A stretch of DNA of 7,088 nt from Pseudomonadota bacterium (lineage in GTDB: Bacteria > Pseudomonadota > Gammaproteobacteria > Burkholderiales > Nitrosomonadaceae), in NCBI GenBank assembly GCA_018240935.1, contig JAFEEV010000242.1:1-7088 (forward strand), given 5' to 3'. Shown here piece by piece: positions 1 through 6,549 of the stretch. A program made the translations under genes and the position numbers. The notes beneath the pieces were generated by a model. It was given only the letters and a program-made list of their open reading frames with translations. It was not told the DNA's origin and did no database searches. How positions within the stretch are numbered: position 1 is the first letter of the stretch; every line of letters begins with the position of its first letter.

Positions 1-1
1 A

Positions 2-3000
2 TTAATCGCGCTCGCCACTTTCTGGTTACCCGGTTATGCTAAATCCCAGCTCGAAATTCACCTGTCGGAATATCTGCAACGCCCGGTAACCGTGGCATCG
101 ATTGAACTAAAACCCCGCACGCTTGAGTTGATCGTGCAGGGTTTTCGCATTGATGAAAAAACCGGCACGACGGAAGAGCGCCCGGTGCTGTTTTCCTTTA
201 GCACGCTACACATCAGCGCCAGCTTTGAATCGCTGAAACAGCGCGCGCCTGTTGTTACGTCAATCACGCTGTCGGAACCGCAACTGCGTTTGGTGCGGAA
301 AGACAAAGATCAACTGAACGTTTCCGATATTCTGGAGCGGCTCCAGCAACCCTCGGATCAGGAAGTCCCTGCGAACGATCAAGGCAGTCCGTTTTCCATC
401 AGCAATATCGCCATTCAGGACGGCCGTGTCGAATTTATCGACCAATACGAAAATACCGGGCATACCGTCAGCGAAATCAATCTCAGTATTCCCGTCGCCG
501 CCAATATCAACAGCGCCCAGGAAAACTGGATAGAGCCCCGTTTCAGTGCAAAAATCAACGATGCGCCCCTCACAATCGACGGCAAATTGCGTCTTTTCAC
601 GGCTGCGCAGCAAGCAGCCTTGACCATCAAGCTCGATAACGCCGATTTAACGCGTTACAACCGCTATATCACCTTGCCCGAAGGCATTCATCTGCTATCC
701 GGTTTCTACGACAGTGACCTGAAGCTTAGTTTCGCGCAGGAACCGGACAAAGCGCCGGAAATTTCGATCACCGGCGCCACGTCGCTGCGCCAGCTGGCGA
801 TTAAAAATACTACCGTCGCCGCACCTTATCAAACCAGCTTGAAAAAATTGCATATCGCGCTGACGAACGTCGATCTGGGCGGGCAAAAGCCCGCGCGCAT
901 CAAATTGAACATCGACCAGGCATTGCTGACGCGCGAAGGCGAAAAAGAACCGGCACTATCATTTGCCAAATTGGCGATCCCGGACATCACCGTCAATACC
1001 GCGGCGCAGAAGATTGCCCTGGGCACAGTTACGTTGGATGGCTTAAACACGACGCTGCGCCGCGATGCGCAAGGTAATCTCGATCTCTCCCGGCTTTTTA
1101 GTTCGACCGGCGCACCCGCGCAAGCGGCACAAACTACCCGACAAACTACCCAACAGGCAGCGCAGATCCCGATCCCGGCGCGCAAACCTTCGCGCTCCGC
1201 CAGCCCGGTCAAAAACGCCGGGAAAGCAGCGGAACAGAACAATGTTGCTCGTGCGGATGCCCATAAAAATAAGCCGGAGGCCACCGAAAAGCCCTGGAAA
1301 CCGCAGCTTAAGAGCATTCAGCTCAAAGCTGCCAAGCTACGCTACGAAGATCTGTCGATGACCAAGGTCACGCCGATGATTGTCGATTCGCTCGACTTGG
1401 CGCTGGAAGACATCGATCTGGATGGCGTCAAGCCATTGCAGCTGACCATGCAAGGGCGTGTCAATCAGCATGGCAGCATCAAAGCCAGCGGCGCGCTGGC
1501 ATGGTCGCCGCTGACGGCGGATTTGCTGCTGGATTTCAGCGCGGTTGATCTGGTGTCGCTGCAAGGCTGGCTGGGCGACAAGCTGACCGCATTGCTCACC
1601 AGCGGCGACATTTCCTTCGCCGGAAACATCAAAGCCAGCGGCGAGCCATTGAAAATTCAGGTAAACGGCGATGGCAAGCTGGCCAATTTCAATATCTTCG
1701 ACAGCAAAAATGCCTACGATCTGCTGCATTGGAAAAAACTCGATATCAACCGTTTCAATTTCAGCAATGATCCGCTGCATGTGGATATCGGCGCGCTGTA
1801 TTTGAGCGATTTTTATGCGCGCATGATCATCCAGCCGGACGGCAGTCTCAATCTGAAGCAAATCATTCAAACCGAAAAACCGGCGCAGCCGACAGCAGCG
1901 GTTACCGCAGTGGAATCCAAGGAGCACGGCGCAGCCGGGGCAAAAGGGGAAACCCCGGTACATATCGCCAAGATTTATCTGCAACAAGGCAACATCAATT
2001 TCAACGACCGTTTCATTAAACCGAATTACCGCGCCAACCTGACCGCGCTGACCGGACAAGTCGGTCCGCTCTATCCCGGTAAATCGGGAAAAATCGACAT
2101 TCGCGGCATGGTCGGAAAAACCGCGCCTTTGCATATCCACGGCACGATCGATCCGTTCAGCGCGCAACTGCTGATGGACATCATGGCGCAGGTTAAAGAC
2201 ATCGATCTGCCGCCGTTCAGTCCTTATTCCGGCAAGTACGTCGGCTACGAAATTGAAAAGGGAAAACTATCGGCCGATGTGAACTACCAGATCGAAAATG
2301 GCGCATTGACAGCGGACAACAAAATCTTTCTGGATCAATTCACGCTCGGTGAGAAGGTCGAAAGCGAGAATGCGGTATCGCTCCCGCTCGATCTTGCCAT
2401 CACACTGCTGAAAAATCGCCGCGGCGAAATCAACCTTCATCTGCCGCTCAAAGGATCGATCGACGACCCCGACTTCAATCTCGGCGACATCGTCTTTAAC
2501 GCGTTTATCAATATGATCTCCAAGGCGATCACCTCGCCTTTCGCATTACTGGGATCGGTATTCGAAGGTGGCGAAGAATTATCCGAGATCTCCTTCGCAC
2601 CCGGTTTTGCCGACATCGAAGCCGACTCGGCGGCGCGCTTAAAAGCCCTGGCCGGTATTTTGACCGACCGTCCGTCGCTGAAACTGGAAATTTCCGGCCA
2701 TATCGATCCGGAGACCGATTACGAAGGATTGAAGCAAGCCATGCTGCAAAGCAAGGTAAAAGCGCAAAAGATCGCCGAAGAAACCAAAAAGGGCATCGCC
2801 AGCGGCGCGCTAGCCAACATCACGCTGACTCCGAAGGAATACAGCAAGTACCTTGAGATCGCGTACAAAAAAGAATCGTTTGAGAAACCCAAGAATGCCG
2901 TGGGATTGACCAAGAGCATTCCCGATGCGGAGATGGAACAGCTCATGCTGACGCACAGCGCGATTACTGACAGCGACTTGCAGGCGCTGGCGGAAAACCG

Positions 3001-3133
3001 GGCTACCGCGGCGCGCAATTGGCTGGTTGAAAACGGCGGAATATCCGGCGAACGCATTTTTGTCGTCGGTGTTCACGAGAATGAGGATAGCGGCAAGAAG
3101 ATCGGCAGCAAAGCGGAATTCTTGTTGAAATAG
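2..3133 (+). CDS. DUF748 domain-containing AsmA-like envelope protein, 5'-partial
   Basis: The frame is open from base 2 to the TAG at 3131-3133, giving 1043 residues without a start, so the gene begins left of the window. The GTG at 92 is an internal valine: the preceding 30 codons read as family sequence, with the end of a hydrophobic anchor (LIALATFWLPGYA) followed by LSEYLQRPVTVASIEL, the usual DUF748 opening. Beta-rich AsmA/DUF748-type repeats follow. They are interrupted by a Gln/Ala/Lys-rich linker (nt ~1097-1307) and a shorter Ala/Glu linker (nt ~1880-1960). The strongest family block is LPPFSPYSGKYVGYEIEKGKL through SPFALLGSVFEGGEELS (nt ~2205-2580). The last ~180 residues resemble a split OmpA-like domain (LEISGHID, then RAARNWLVENGGI). 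Members are anchored in the inner membrane and face the periplasm. A role in envelope assembly or lipid transport is inferred from the AsmA superfamily; the substrate is unknown. Family call is firm, function is not. Confidence 0.9.
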   Translation, partial: LIALATFWLPGYAKSQLEIHLSEYLQRPVTVASIELKPRTLELIVQGFRIDEKTGTTEERPVLFSFSTLHISASFESLKQRAPVVTSITLSEPQLRLVRKDKDQLNVSDILERLQQPSDQEVPANDQGSPFSISNIAIQDGRVEFIDQYENTGHTVSEINLSIPVAANINSAQENWIEPRFSAKINDAPLTIDGKLRLFTAAQQAALTIKLDNADLTRYNRYITLPEGIHLLSGFYDSDLKLSFAQEPDKAPEISITGATSLRQLAIKNTTVAAPYQTSLKKLHIALTNVDLGGQKPARIKLNIDQALLTREGEKEPALSFAKLAIPDITVNTAAQKIALGTVTLDGLNTTLRRDAQGNLDLSRLFSSTGAPAQAAQTTRQTTQQAAQIPIPARKPSRSASPVKNAGKAAEQNNVARADAHKNKPEATEKPWKPQLKSIQLKAAKLRYEDLSMTKVTPMIVDSLDLALEDIDLDGVKPLQLTMQGRVNQHGSIKASGALAWSPLTADLLLDFSAVDLVSLQGWLGDKLTALLTSGDISFAGNIKASGEPLKIQVNGDGKLANFNIFDSKNAYDLLHWKKLDINRFNFSNDPLHVDIGALYLSDFYARMIIQPDGSLNLKQIIQTEKPAQPTAAVTAVESKEHGAAGAKGETPVHIAKIYLQQGNINFNDRFIKPNYRANLTALTGQVGPLYPGKSGKIDIRGMVGKTAPLHIHGTIDPFSAQLLMDIMAQVKDIDLPPFSPYSGKYVGYEIEKGKLSADVNYQIENGALTADNKIFLDQFTLGEKVESENAVSLPLDLAITLLKNRRGEINLHLPLKGSIDDPDFNLGDIVFNAFINMISKAITSPFALLGSVFEGGEELSEISFAPGFADIEADSAARLKALAGILTDRPSLKLEISGHIDPETDYEGLKQAMLQSKVKAQKIAEETKKGIASGALANITLTPKEYSKYLEIAYKKESFEKPKNAVGLTKSIPDAEMEQLMLTHSAITDSDLQALAENRATAARNWLVENGGISGERIFVVGVHENEDSGKKIGSKAEFLLK

Positions 3134-3149
3134 GCAGCCTTTCTTCCTT

Positions 3150-3166
3150 GCTGTTCAAAAAACAGC
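3150..3166 (+). terminator. Small hairpin after the DUF748 gene, doubtful terminator
   Basis: GCTGTT and AACAGC form a perfect 6-bp stem around a 5-base CAAAA loop, 16 bases past the DUF748 stop. No T-run follows on the plus strand (next bases are CTTGATAC), so it is not a convincing intrinsic terminator. It may be a 3'-end stabiliser or chance. The DUF2141 gene starts 30 bases later. Confidence 0.25.
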
Positions 3167-3196
3167 CTTGATACACACAACACACATCCTGATTCA

Positions 3197-3715
3197 ATGA
3201 ACAATATGAAATCCTTACTTCCTGGAAAATTGACCTGTCCGCTGCTGCTGGCACTAAGCTTGTTAAGCCCGATAGCAACGCAGGCTGACGAAACACTGAA
3301 TATCCGGCCGCAAGAAGCGCCCGATGCCTGCAACGCGCGCAGCGCTCAGGTCCGGGTAACGGTGAACAATATGAAAGCCGGCGGCGTTTTGAATGTTGAG
3401 TTGTATGACGATCCGGACAATTTCCTATTCAAAAAAGGGCGCAAGCGCAAGGTCCGCATTCCGGCGGCGGATGGCCAGCAAAAAGTCTGCATGAATCTTG
3501 AACAGCCGGGTACTTACGCCGTGGCCGTTTATCATGACATCGACGCTAACCGCAAATTGAAAAAACGCTGGAATTTGCTGCCCGAAGAGCCTTTCGGCCT
3601 ATCCAACAATCCTAAACAACAGACCGGCTTTCCCAGGTTCAGCGATTCCGCGTTTACCACCGGCAAGCTGGGCGCCGATATCGTCATCGATCTGCAGCAA
3701 CCGCCCAAACAATAA
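3197..3715 (+). CDS. DUF2141 domain-containing secreted protein
   Basis: This encodes 172 residues. A signal peptide is visible: charged start MNNMKSLLPGK, hydrophobic stretch PLLLALSLLSPIA, and a likely cut after ATQA near residue 30, giving a periplasmic or outer-surface protein. The body matches DUF2141: VRVTVNNMKAGGVLNVELYDD (residues ~52-72), then the hallmark YAVAVYHDIDANRKL, then EPFGLSNN and the closing FSDSAFTTG. Cys45 and the Cys in KVCMNL could form a disulfide. The fold is probably a small beta-sandwich; no biochemical role is established for the family. No clear Shine-Dalgarno precedes ATG 3197 or the alternative ATG 3206. 3197 is chosen because it is the first in-frame start, but 3206 would also leave an intact signal peptide. 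The stop lies 2 bases before the next gene, so the two are very likely one transcript. Confidence 0.88.
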   Translation: MNNMKSLLPGKLTCPLLLALSLLSPIATQADETLNIRPQEAPDACNARSAQVRVTVNNMKAGGVLNVELYDDPDNFLFKKGRKRKVRIPAADGQQKVCMNLEQPGTYAVAVYHDIDANRKLKKRWNLLPEEPFGLSNNPKQQTGFPRFSDSAFTTGKLGADIVIDLQQPPKQ

Positions 3716-3717
3716 CC

Positions 3718-4539
3718 GTGCAAACGCTGATCAATGTGTCGATGGCGTTATGCGCCGTCTATCTGGTTTTCGCCTTGCTGGTGTATTTCGGTCAAGCGCG
3801 TTTGGTTTACTTCCCGGAAAAACAACTTAGCAACACGCCGGGCGCAATCGGTTTGGCTTACGCCAACGTCAGCATCCCGGTCAGCGATGGCGAAACGCTG
3901 CACGGCTGGTGGATGCCCGTGCCGGATGCCAAAGGCGCGGTGCTGTTTTTTCACGGCAACGCCGGCAATATTTCGCACCGCATCAATTACCTGACGATGT
4001 TCAAGCGGCTCGGTTACAGCACCTTGCTGTTCGATTACCGCGGCTACGGCCAAAGCAGCGGCACACCATCGGAAACCGGCATGTATCGTGATGCACAGGC
4101 GGCCTGGCAATATTTGACCGCAACCAAAGGGATTGCGCCTGAACGAATCGTTTTGTTCGGCGAATCACTCGGCGGTGCGGTGGCAAGCTGGCTGGCGGCG
4201 CGCGAGAAGCCCGGCTTGCTAGTATTGGCATCTGCTTTTACTTCCGTTCCCGAGCTGGGAGTGGAAATCTATCCATTCCTGCCGGTGCGCTGGATCAGCC
4301 GCTTTGAATACAACACGCTGGAATCGCTGCAATCGGTATCTTGTCCGGTTTTCATCGCACACAGCCCGGAGGACGACATCGTGCCGTTCCGGCATGGCCA
4401 GCGATTATTTCAGGCAGCGCCTGAACCGAAACAATTTCTCCCGTTGGAAGGCAGCCACAATACCGGTTTCATTTTCATGCAACCAGCCTGGATAAAATCA
4501 CTGGGCGCATTCATGGACAAAAATCTGAATGCGCGGTAA
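3718..4539 (+). CDS. Membrane-anchored alpha/beta hydrolase (Bem46/YfhR-like serine hydrolase)
   Basis: A 273-residue alpha/beta hydrolase. Residues ~5-25 form one hydrophobic helix, likely an uncleaved inner-membrane anchor, followed by ARLVYFPEKQL, the usual opening of Bem46/YfhR-type proteins. The catalytic parts are all visible: oxyanion-hole motif HGNAGN (79-84), DYRGYGQSSG (106-115), nucleophile elbow GESLGG with Ser150, the acid probably Asp219 in HSPEDDIVP, and His247 in EGSHNTG. It should be an active esterase or peptidase-like hydrolase; the substrate cannot be read from the sequence. The GTG at 3718 lies 2 bases after the DUF2141 stop, which suggests translational coupling. No Shine-Dalgarno is evident, and ATG 3742 (residue 9) is a possible alternative that keeps the anchor. 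Neighbouring exported proteins suggest an envelope-related job, but this is only context. Confidence 0.9.
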   Translation: MQTLINVSMALCAVYLVFALLVYFGQARLVYFPEKQLSNTPGAIGLAYANVSIPVSDGETLHGWWMPVPDAKGAVLFFHGNAGNISHRINYLTMFKRLGYSTLLFDYRGYGQSSGTPSETGMYRDAQAAWQYLTATKGIAPERIVLFGESLGGAVASWLAAREKPGLLVLASAFTSVPELGVEIYPFLPVRWISRFEYNTLESLQSVSCPVFIAHSPEDDIVPFRHGQRLFQAAPEPKQFLPLEGSHNTGFIFMQPAWIKSLGAFMDKNLNAR

Positions 4540-4543
4540 TTCA

Positions 4544-4583
4544 AACCGGAACGGTTAAAACGAAACCGTCAATCTTTCCGGTT
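4544..4583. terminator. Imperfect hairpin between convergent genes, possible bidirectional terminator
   Basis: An inner stem ACGGTT/AACCGT (4551-4556 with 4564-4569) sits inside an outer stem AACCGGA/TCCGGTT (4544-4550 with 4577-4583), with a 7-base bulge on the right arm. It lies just after the hydrolase stop (4537-4539) and overlaps the 3' end of the minus-strand gene. Neither side has a proper T-run, so intrinsic termination is uncertain. The location between two converging genes is the main argument. Confidence 0.35.
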
Positions 4584-5087
4584 GCCTCGTTCGTGGTGTT
4601 CTTTTCTACCATGGTCTCCACGATCGCCTTTATCATGGTGACCGCCATTGCCGCGCCCGGGTTGACGGTCATAGCTGCGGCGTTCGGCCCGGTCATCGTC
4701 GTCATGATACCGGCCGTCATCGTGGTAGCCGCCGGAATAACCGCCTTGATTGTGATAATGCGGCACGTAGACGTTGTTATACCAGTCTTTTTCCACAAAA
4801 TAGACCGGCTGATAACAGGCATTGTAGCGATGGCAGTATTTATCCCATCGTTTGGCATGACCCGGCGGCACATAGAGATAAACCGGCTGCTGCTGCACAG
4901 CAACCGCAGGCGGGATAGCCAGAACAGGATTCGGGTACAGCAATCGCGGCGGCACGGGATACTGATTGCCCAAGGTGATCTGACCATAAAAACCGGGCTG
5001 GCCGATGCTGATGGTAACTCCCACATCACTTGCCAATACCGGCGCTGGAATAACGAAAATCATCACTGCCAGGAACAAATTGCGCAT
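4569..5087 (-). CDS. Secreted hypothetical protein with His/Asp/Arg/Gly-rich tail
   Basis: This encodes 172 residues from the ATG at 5087-5085. That start is preferred over the upstream ATG at 5114 because AAGAGGT lies 6 bases before it, and the signal peptide then begins properly with MRNLFLAVMIFVIPAPVLA and a cut after residue 19. The mature part starts DVGVTISIGQPGFYGQITLG, then proline-rich sequence, then YLYVPPGHAKRWDKYC and NACYQPVYFVEKDWYNNVYVP (to ~109). I recognise this block as recurring in uncharacterised proteobacterial exported proteins, but know no function. Cys85 and Cys91 could form a short disulfide loop. Residues ~110-172 are low complexity, dense in His, Asp, Arg and Gly (e.g. 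YHDDGRYHDDDD). This tail could bind divalent metals or nucleic acid, or simply be disordered; this is inference. The gene converges on the hydrolase and diverges from pncC. Confidence 0.8.
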   Translation of the reverse strand: MRNLFLAVMIFVIPAPVLASDVGVTISIGQPGFYGQITLGNQYPVPPRLLYPNPVLAIPPAVAVQQQPVYLYVPPGHAKRWDKYCHRYNACYQPVYFVEKDWYNNVYVPHYHNQGGYSGGYHDDGRYHDDDDRAERRSYDRQPGRGNGGHHDKGDRGDHGRKEHHERGNRKD

Positions 5088-5093
5088 GCGGAT

Positions 5094-5100
5094 ACCTCTT
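5094..5100 (-). promoter_or_regulatory. Ribosome binding site deciding the start at 5087
   Basis: Read on the minus strand this is AAGAGGT, with 6 bases between it and the ATG at 5087. The alternative upstream ATG (5114) has no purine-rich sequence at a useful distance, so this site fixes the start of the secreted protein. Confidence 0.7.
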
Positions 5101-5172
5101 TTGTGAAAAAACATGATTGAAAATGGAGCGGCACCTTGACCAGCTAGTCCGCCAGGAAATACTTTTGCTCGA

Positions 5173-5202
5173 ATAGTACTGCACTCGCGGTAAAAAAGTA
5201 AA
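5173..5202 (-). promoter_or_regulatory. Candidate sigma70-type promoter for the secreted protein gene
   Basis: On the minus strand TTTACT (5202-5197) and TACTAT (5178-5173) match the -35 and -10 consensus at 4 of 6 positions each, with an 18-base spacer. The start of transcription would leave a leader of roughly 80 bases before ATG 5087. The A/T-rich flank (5191-5210) is compatible with an UP-like element. The match is weak and judged by eye only. Confidence 0.3.
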
Positions 5203-5217
5203 AAATAAATCGGCGCT

Positions 5218-5227
5218 GCGGTACCGC
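5218..5227. repeat. 10-bp perfect palindrome in the divergent intergenic region
   Basis: GCGGTACCGC is a perfect palindrome midway between the divergent starts of the secreted protein (5087) and pncC (5255). It could be an operator half-site pair, but palindromes of this length also occur by chance. Confidence 0.25.
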
Positions 5228-5232
5228 CCGAT

Positions 5233-5269
5233 TCCCCTATAATGAGGCCAGCATATGCTCCGCAGGGGA
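5233..5269 (+). promoter_or_regulatory. Nested inverted repeats over the pncC start, with ribosome binding site
   Basis: TCCCCT (5233-5238) and AGGGGA (5264-5269) are complementary and flank a second palindrome, AGCATATGCT (5250-5259), which contains the ATG. A GAGG ribosome binding site (5244-5247) lies 7 bases before the ATG and supports that start. If transcription begins upstream, the binding site and start codon would lie inside a foldable segment. A TATAAT hexamer (5238-5243) also falls here but has no good -35 and is too close to the ATG to serve a normal leader. Confidence 0.35.
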
Positions 5270-5788
5270 TCGAAAATTTCCGATATTGAACACGATATTT
5301 ATGAACTGGCGGTACAAGCAGGGCAATGCCTTGCTCAACGCGGCTGGATGCTGGTGACTGCGGAATCGTGCACCGGCGGCTGGGTAGGTCAGGCGGTCAC
5401 GGCAGTGTCCGGCAGCTCGGCCTGGTACGAGCGCGGTTACATCACGTACAGCAACACCGCCAAATGCGAAATGCTTGGCGTGCAGCAAGCCACCTTGGAC
5501 CGGCATGGCGCCGTCTCGCCGCAGACCGCGCAGGAAATGGCCATTGGCGCGCTCAACCGCAGCCATGCGCAGATCAGCGTATCGATCACCGGAATCGCCG
5601 GTCCGGACGGCGGCACAGCCATGAAACCGGTAGGCATGGTGTGCTTCGCCTGGGCGGCGCGGGATGGTTTAGTGCAACAAGAAACCCGTTACTTTACCGG
5701 CAACCGCGAAGCCGTCCGCCGCCAGGCCGTGGCTACCGCGTTGCAAGGCATTCTGCGACTAGCGGGCGATGCAACAGCCGTTGCCTGA
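5255..5788 (+). CDS. pncC: Nicotinamide-nucleotide amidohydrolase PncC (CinA C-terminal domain family)
   Basis: This encodes 177 residues, the length of a stand-alone CinA C-terminal domain such as E. coli PncC (YgaD). There is no N-terminal MoCF/pyrophosphatase domain. Family motifs appear in order: TAESCTGG (35-42) with the presumed nucleophile Ser38, GSSAWYERGYITYSNTAK (53-70) ending in the conserved lysine, HGAVS (84-88), SITGIAGPDGG (110-120), KPVG (124-127) and the closing FTGNREAVRRQA (147-158). PncC deamidates nicotinamide mononucleotide to nicotinate mononucleotide and ammonia in the cytoplasm, recycling the NMN released for example by NAD-dependent DNA ligase. All expected residues are present, so it should be active. 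ATG 5255 is supported by GAGG 7 bases upstream; the first ~12 residues are a variable extension. The gene stands alone: it is divergent from the secreted protein and converges on the YqhA-like gene 18 bases past its stop. Confidence 0.93.
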   Translation: MLRRGSKISDIEHDIYELAVQAGQCLAQRGWMLVTAESCTGGWVGQAVTAVSGSSAWYERGYITYSNTAKCEMLGVQQATLDRHGAVSPQTAQEMAIGALNRSHAQISVSITGIAGPDGGTAMKPVGMVCFAWAARDGLVQQETRYFTGNREAVRRQAVATALQGILRLAGDATAVA

Positions 5789-5802
5789 GACAGTAAACGA
5801 GC

Positions 5803-5817
5803 GCGATCAGTGATCGC
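5803..5817. repeat. Perfect inverted repeat at the convergent gene ends
   Basis: GCGATCA-G-TGATCGC is a perfect inverted repeat that overlaps the stop codon of the minus-strand YqhA-like gene (5807-5809) and starts 14 bases past the pncC stop. As RNA it would fold as a 6-bp stem with a 3-base loop on either strand. No T-run follows, so a terminator role is possible but unproven. Confidence 0.35.
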
Positions 5818-6424
5818 CCGACTGCATGCTGGTCTGCGTAATAATGCGGTCGCAATAGGCAATGGCGATGGCCGAAAGTAAAAACGCCATATGAATGCCG
5901 GTCTGCGCCAGCAGCGTTTTTTCGTCGTACGCGCTGGCATTGATGAACGTTTTCAGCAAATGGATCGACGAGATCCCGATAATCGCCGTGGCCAATTTGA
6001 CTTTCAGCACGGATGCATTGACATGCGACAACCATTCCGGCTGATCCGGGGGCCCTTCCAGATTCATGCGCGAGACGAAAGTCTCATACCCGCCGATAAT
6101 GACCATGATCAGCAGATTCGAAATCATCACCACGTCGATCAATCCCAGCACGACCAGCATGATGGCCGTTTCGGTCAGCTTGACCGGCCTCTCCGCGCCC
6201 TTGATCGTAACGGTATCGAGGATATGCTCCAAGGCATTTTTGTTGCCCATCACAGCGCCGATCAGATCGGTCAATTCAACCCAAAAGTGAAACACATACA
6301 CGCACTGCGCCAACACCAGCCCGAGATACAAGGGCAACTGCAACCAGCGGGTGAAGAAAAGAAAATGCGCAATGGCGGGAATTCTCCGCGCCGGTGGTGT
6401 ACGAGAGTTATCTTTTTGTTCCAT
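5807..6424 (-). CDS. YqhA/UPF0114 (TIGR00645) family inner-membrane protein
   Basis: This encodes 205 residues with four hydrophobic segments: ~25-47 (RWLQLPLYLGLVLAQ), ~86-112 (TAIMLVVLGLIDVVMISNLL), ~141-160 and ~174-191. Family signatures are clear: TRWLQLPLYLGL, LIDVVMISNLLIMVIIGGYETFVSRM (split around residues 95-120), PEWLSHVNASVLKVKLA, ISSIHLLKTF and IHMAFLLSAIAIAYCDRI. E. coli YqhA is ~164 residues; this protein is longer by a polar N-terminal tail (1-20) and a loop at ~57-82, as in the longer TIGR00645 members. The family's function is not established, so none is assigned. ATG 6424 is preceded by AAGAAG only 2 bases away, a poorly spaced ribosome binding site. The gene appears monocistronic, with a candidate promoter ~85 bases upstream and pncC converging on its 3' end. 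Confidence 0.9.
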   Translation of the reverse strand: MEQKDNSRTPPARRIPAIAHFLFFTRWLQLPLYLGLVLAQCVYVFHFWVELTDLIGAVMGNKNALEHILDTVTIKGAERPVKLTETAIMLVVLGLIDVVMISNLLIMVIIGGYETFVSRMNLEGPPDQPEWLSHVNASVLKVKLATAIIGISSIHLLKTFINASAYDEKTLLAQTGIHMAFLLSAIAIAYCDRIITQTSMQSGDH

Positions 6425-6427
6425 ATC

Positions 6428-6457
6428 TTCTTATGCGGTAAAAAAATGCCGCAAGAA
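6428..6457 (-). promoter_or_regulatory. Leader hairpin pairing with the ribosome binding site of the YqhA-like gene
   Basis: On the minus strand TTCTT-GCGG pairs with CCGC-AT-AAGAA around a 10-base loop containing seven T's, giving nine base pairs with a 2-base bulge. The right arm includes most of the AAGAAG purine tract directly before ATG 6424, so the fold would hide it. Whether this regulates translation is inference; the pairing itself is visible. Confidence 0.4.
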
Positions 6458-6509
6458 TAGCACAGCGGCGGTTAAAAATATCCGGCTTTTTTACCCGGTT
6501 AGCGCTCGG

Positions 6510-6538
6510 AATTTAGGGGTGCTTATTGGGAATTTCAA
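6510..6538 (-). promoter_or_regulatory. Candidate sigma70-type promoter for the YqhA-like gene
   Basis: On the minus strand TTGAAA (6538-6533, 5 of 6 match to TTGACA) and TAAATT (6515-6510, 4 of 6 match to TATAAT) are separated by exactly 17 bases. Transcription would begin near 6503, leaving a leader of about 80 bases that includes the hairpin next to the start codon. Judged by eye. Confidence 0.4.
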
Positions 6539-6549
6539 TAGGTAGCTAT

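Noticed and set aside
92..94. GTG as the start of the DUF748 gene
   Set aside because: The same frame is open to the left edge, and the upstream 30 codons match the family's N-terminal region, so this GTG is an internal valine.
829..1317. 162-codon antisense open frame over the DUF748 linker
   Set aside because: It overlaps a confirmed gene and has a biased Cys/Ala/Arg composition produced by the Gln/Ala-rich linker; no family resemblance.
1337..2167. 276-codon open frame antisense to the DUF748 gene
   Set aside because: It lies wholly inside a well-supported gene on the other strand, has no recognisable domain, and its Gln/Arg/Ile/Asp-rich composition is that expected of a shadow frame.
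5112..5114. Upstream ATG (MFFHKRGI...) for the secreted protein
   Set aside because: It has no ribosome binding site and would place charged residues ahead of the signal peptide; ATG 5087 has AAGAGGT at proper spacing.
4593..5120. 175-codon plus-strand frame with many Val/Ile residues, membrane-protein-like
   Set aside because: It is the reverse of the secreted protein's His/Asp codons (ATG/ATC read as Met/Ile, GTC as Val). The minus-strand reading has a signal peptide, a ribosome binding site and a recognisable conserved block.
5238..5243. Perfect TATAAT as the pncC promoter
   Set aside because: No -35 match is present 16-18 bases upstream, and transcription would begin after the ribosome binding site, only a few bases before the ATG. 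Retained only as an oddity.
5891..6460. 189-codon plus-strand frame rich in His, Gln and Asp
   Set aside because: It is a shadow of the YqhA-like membrane gene, whose hydrophobic codons read backwards as polar ones.
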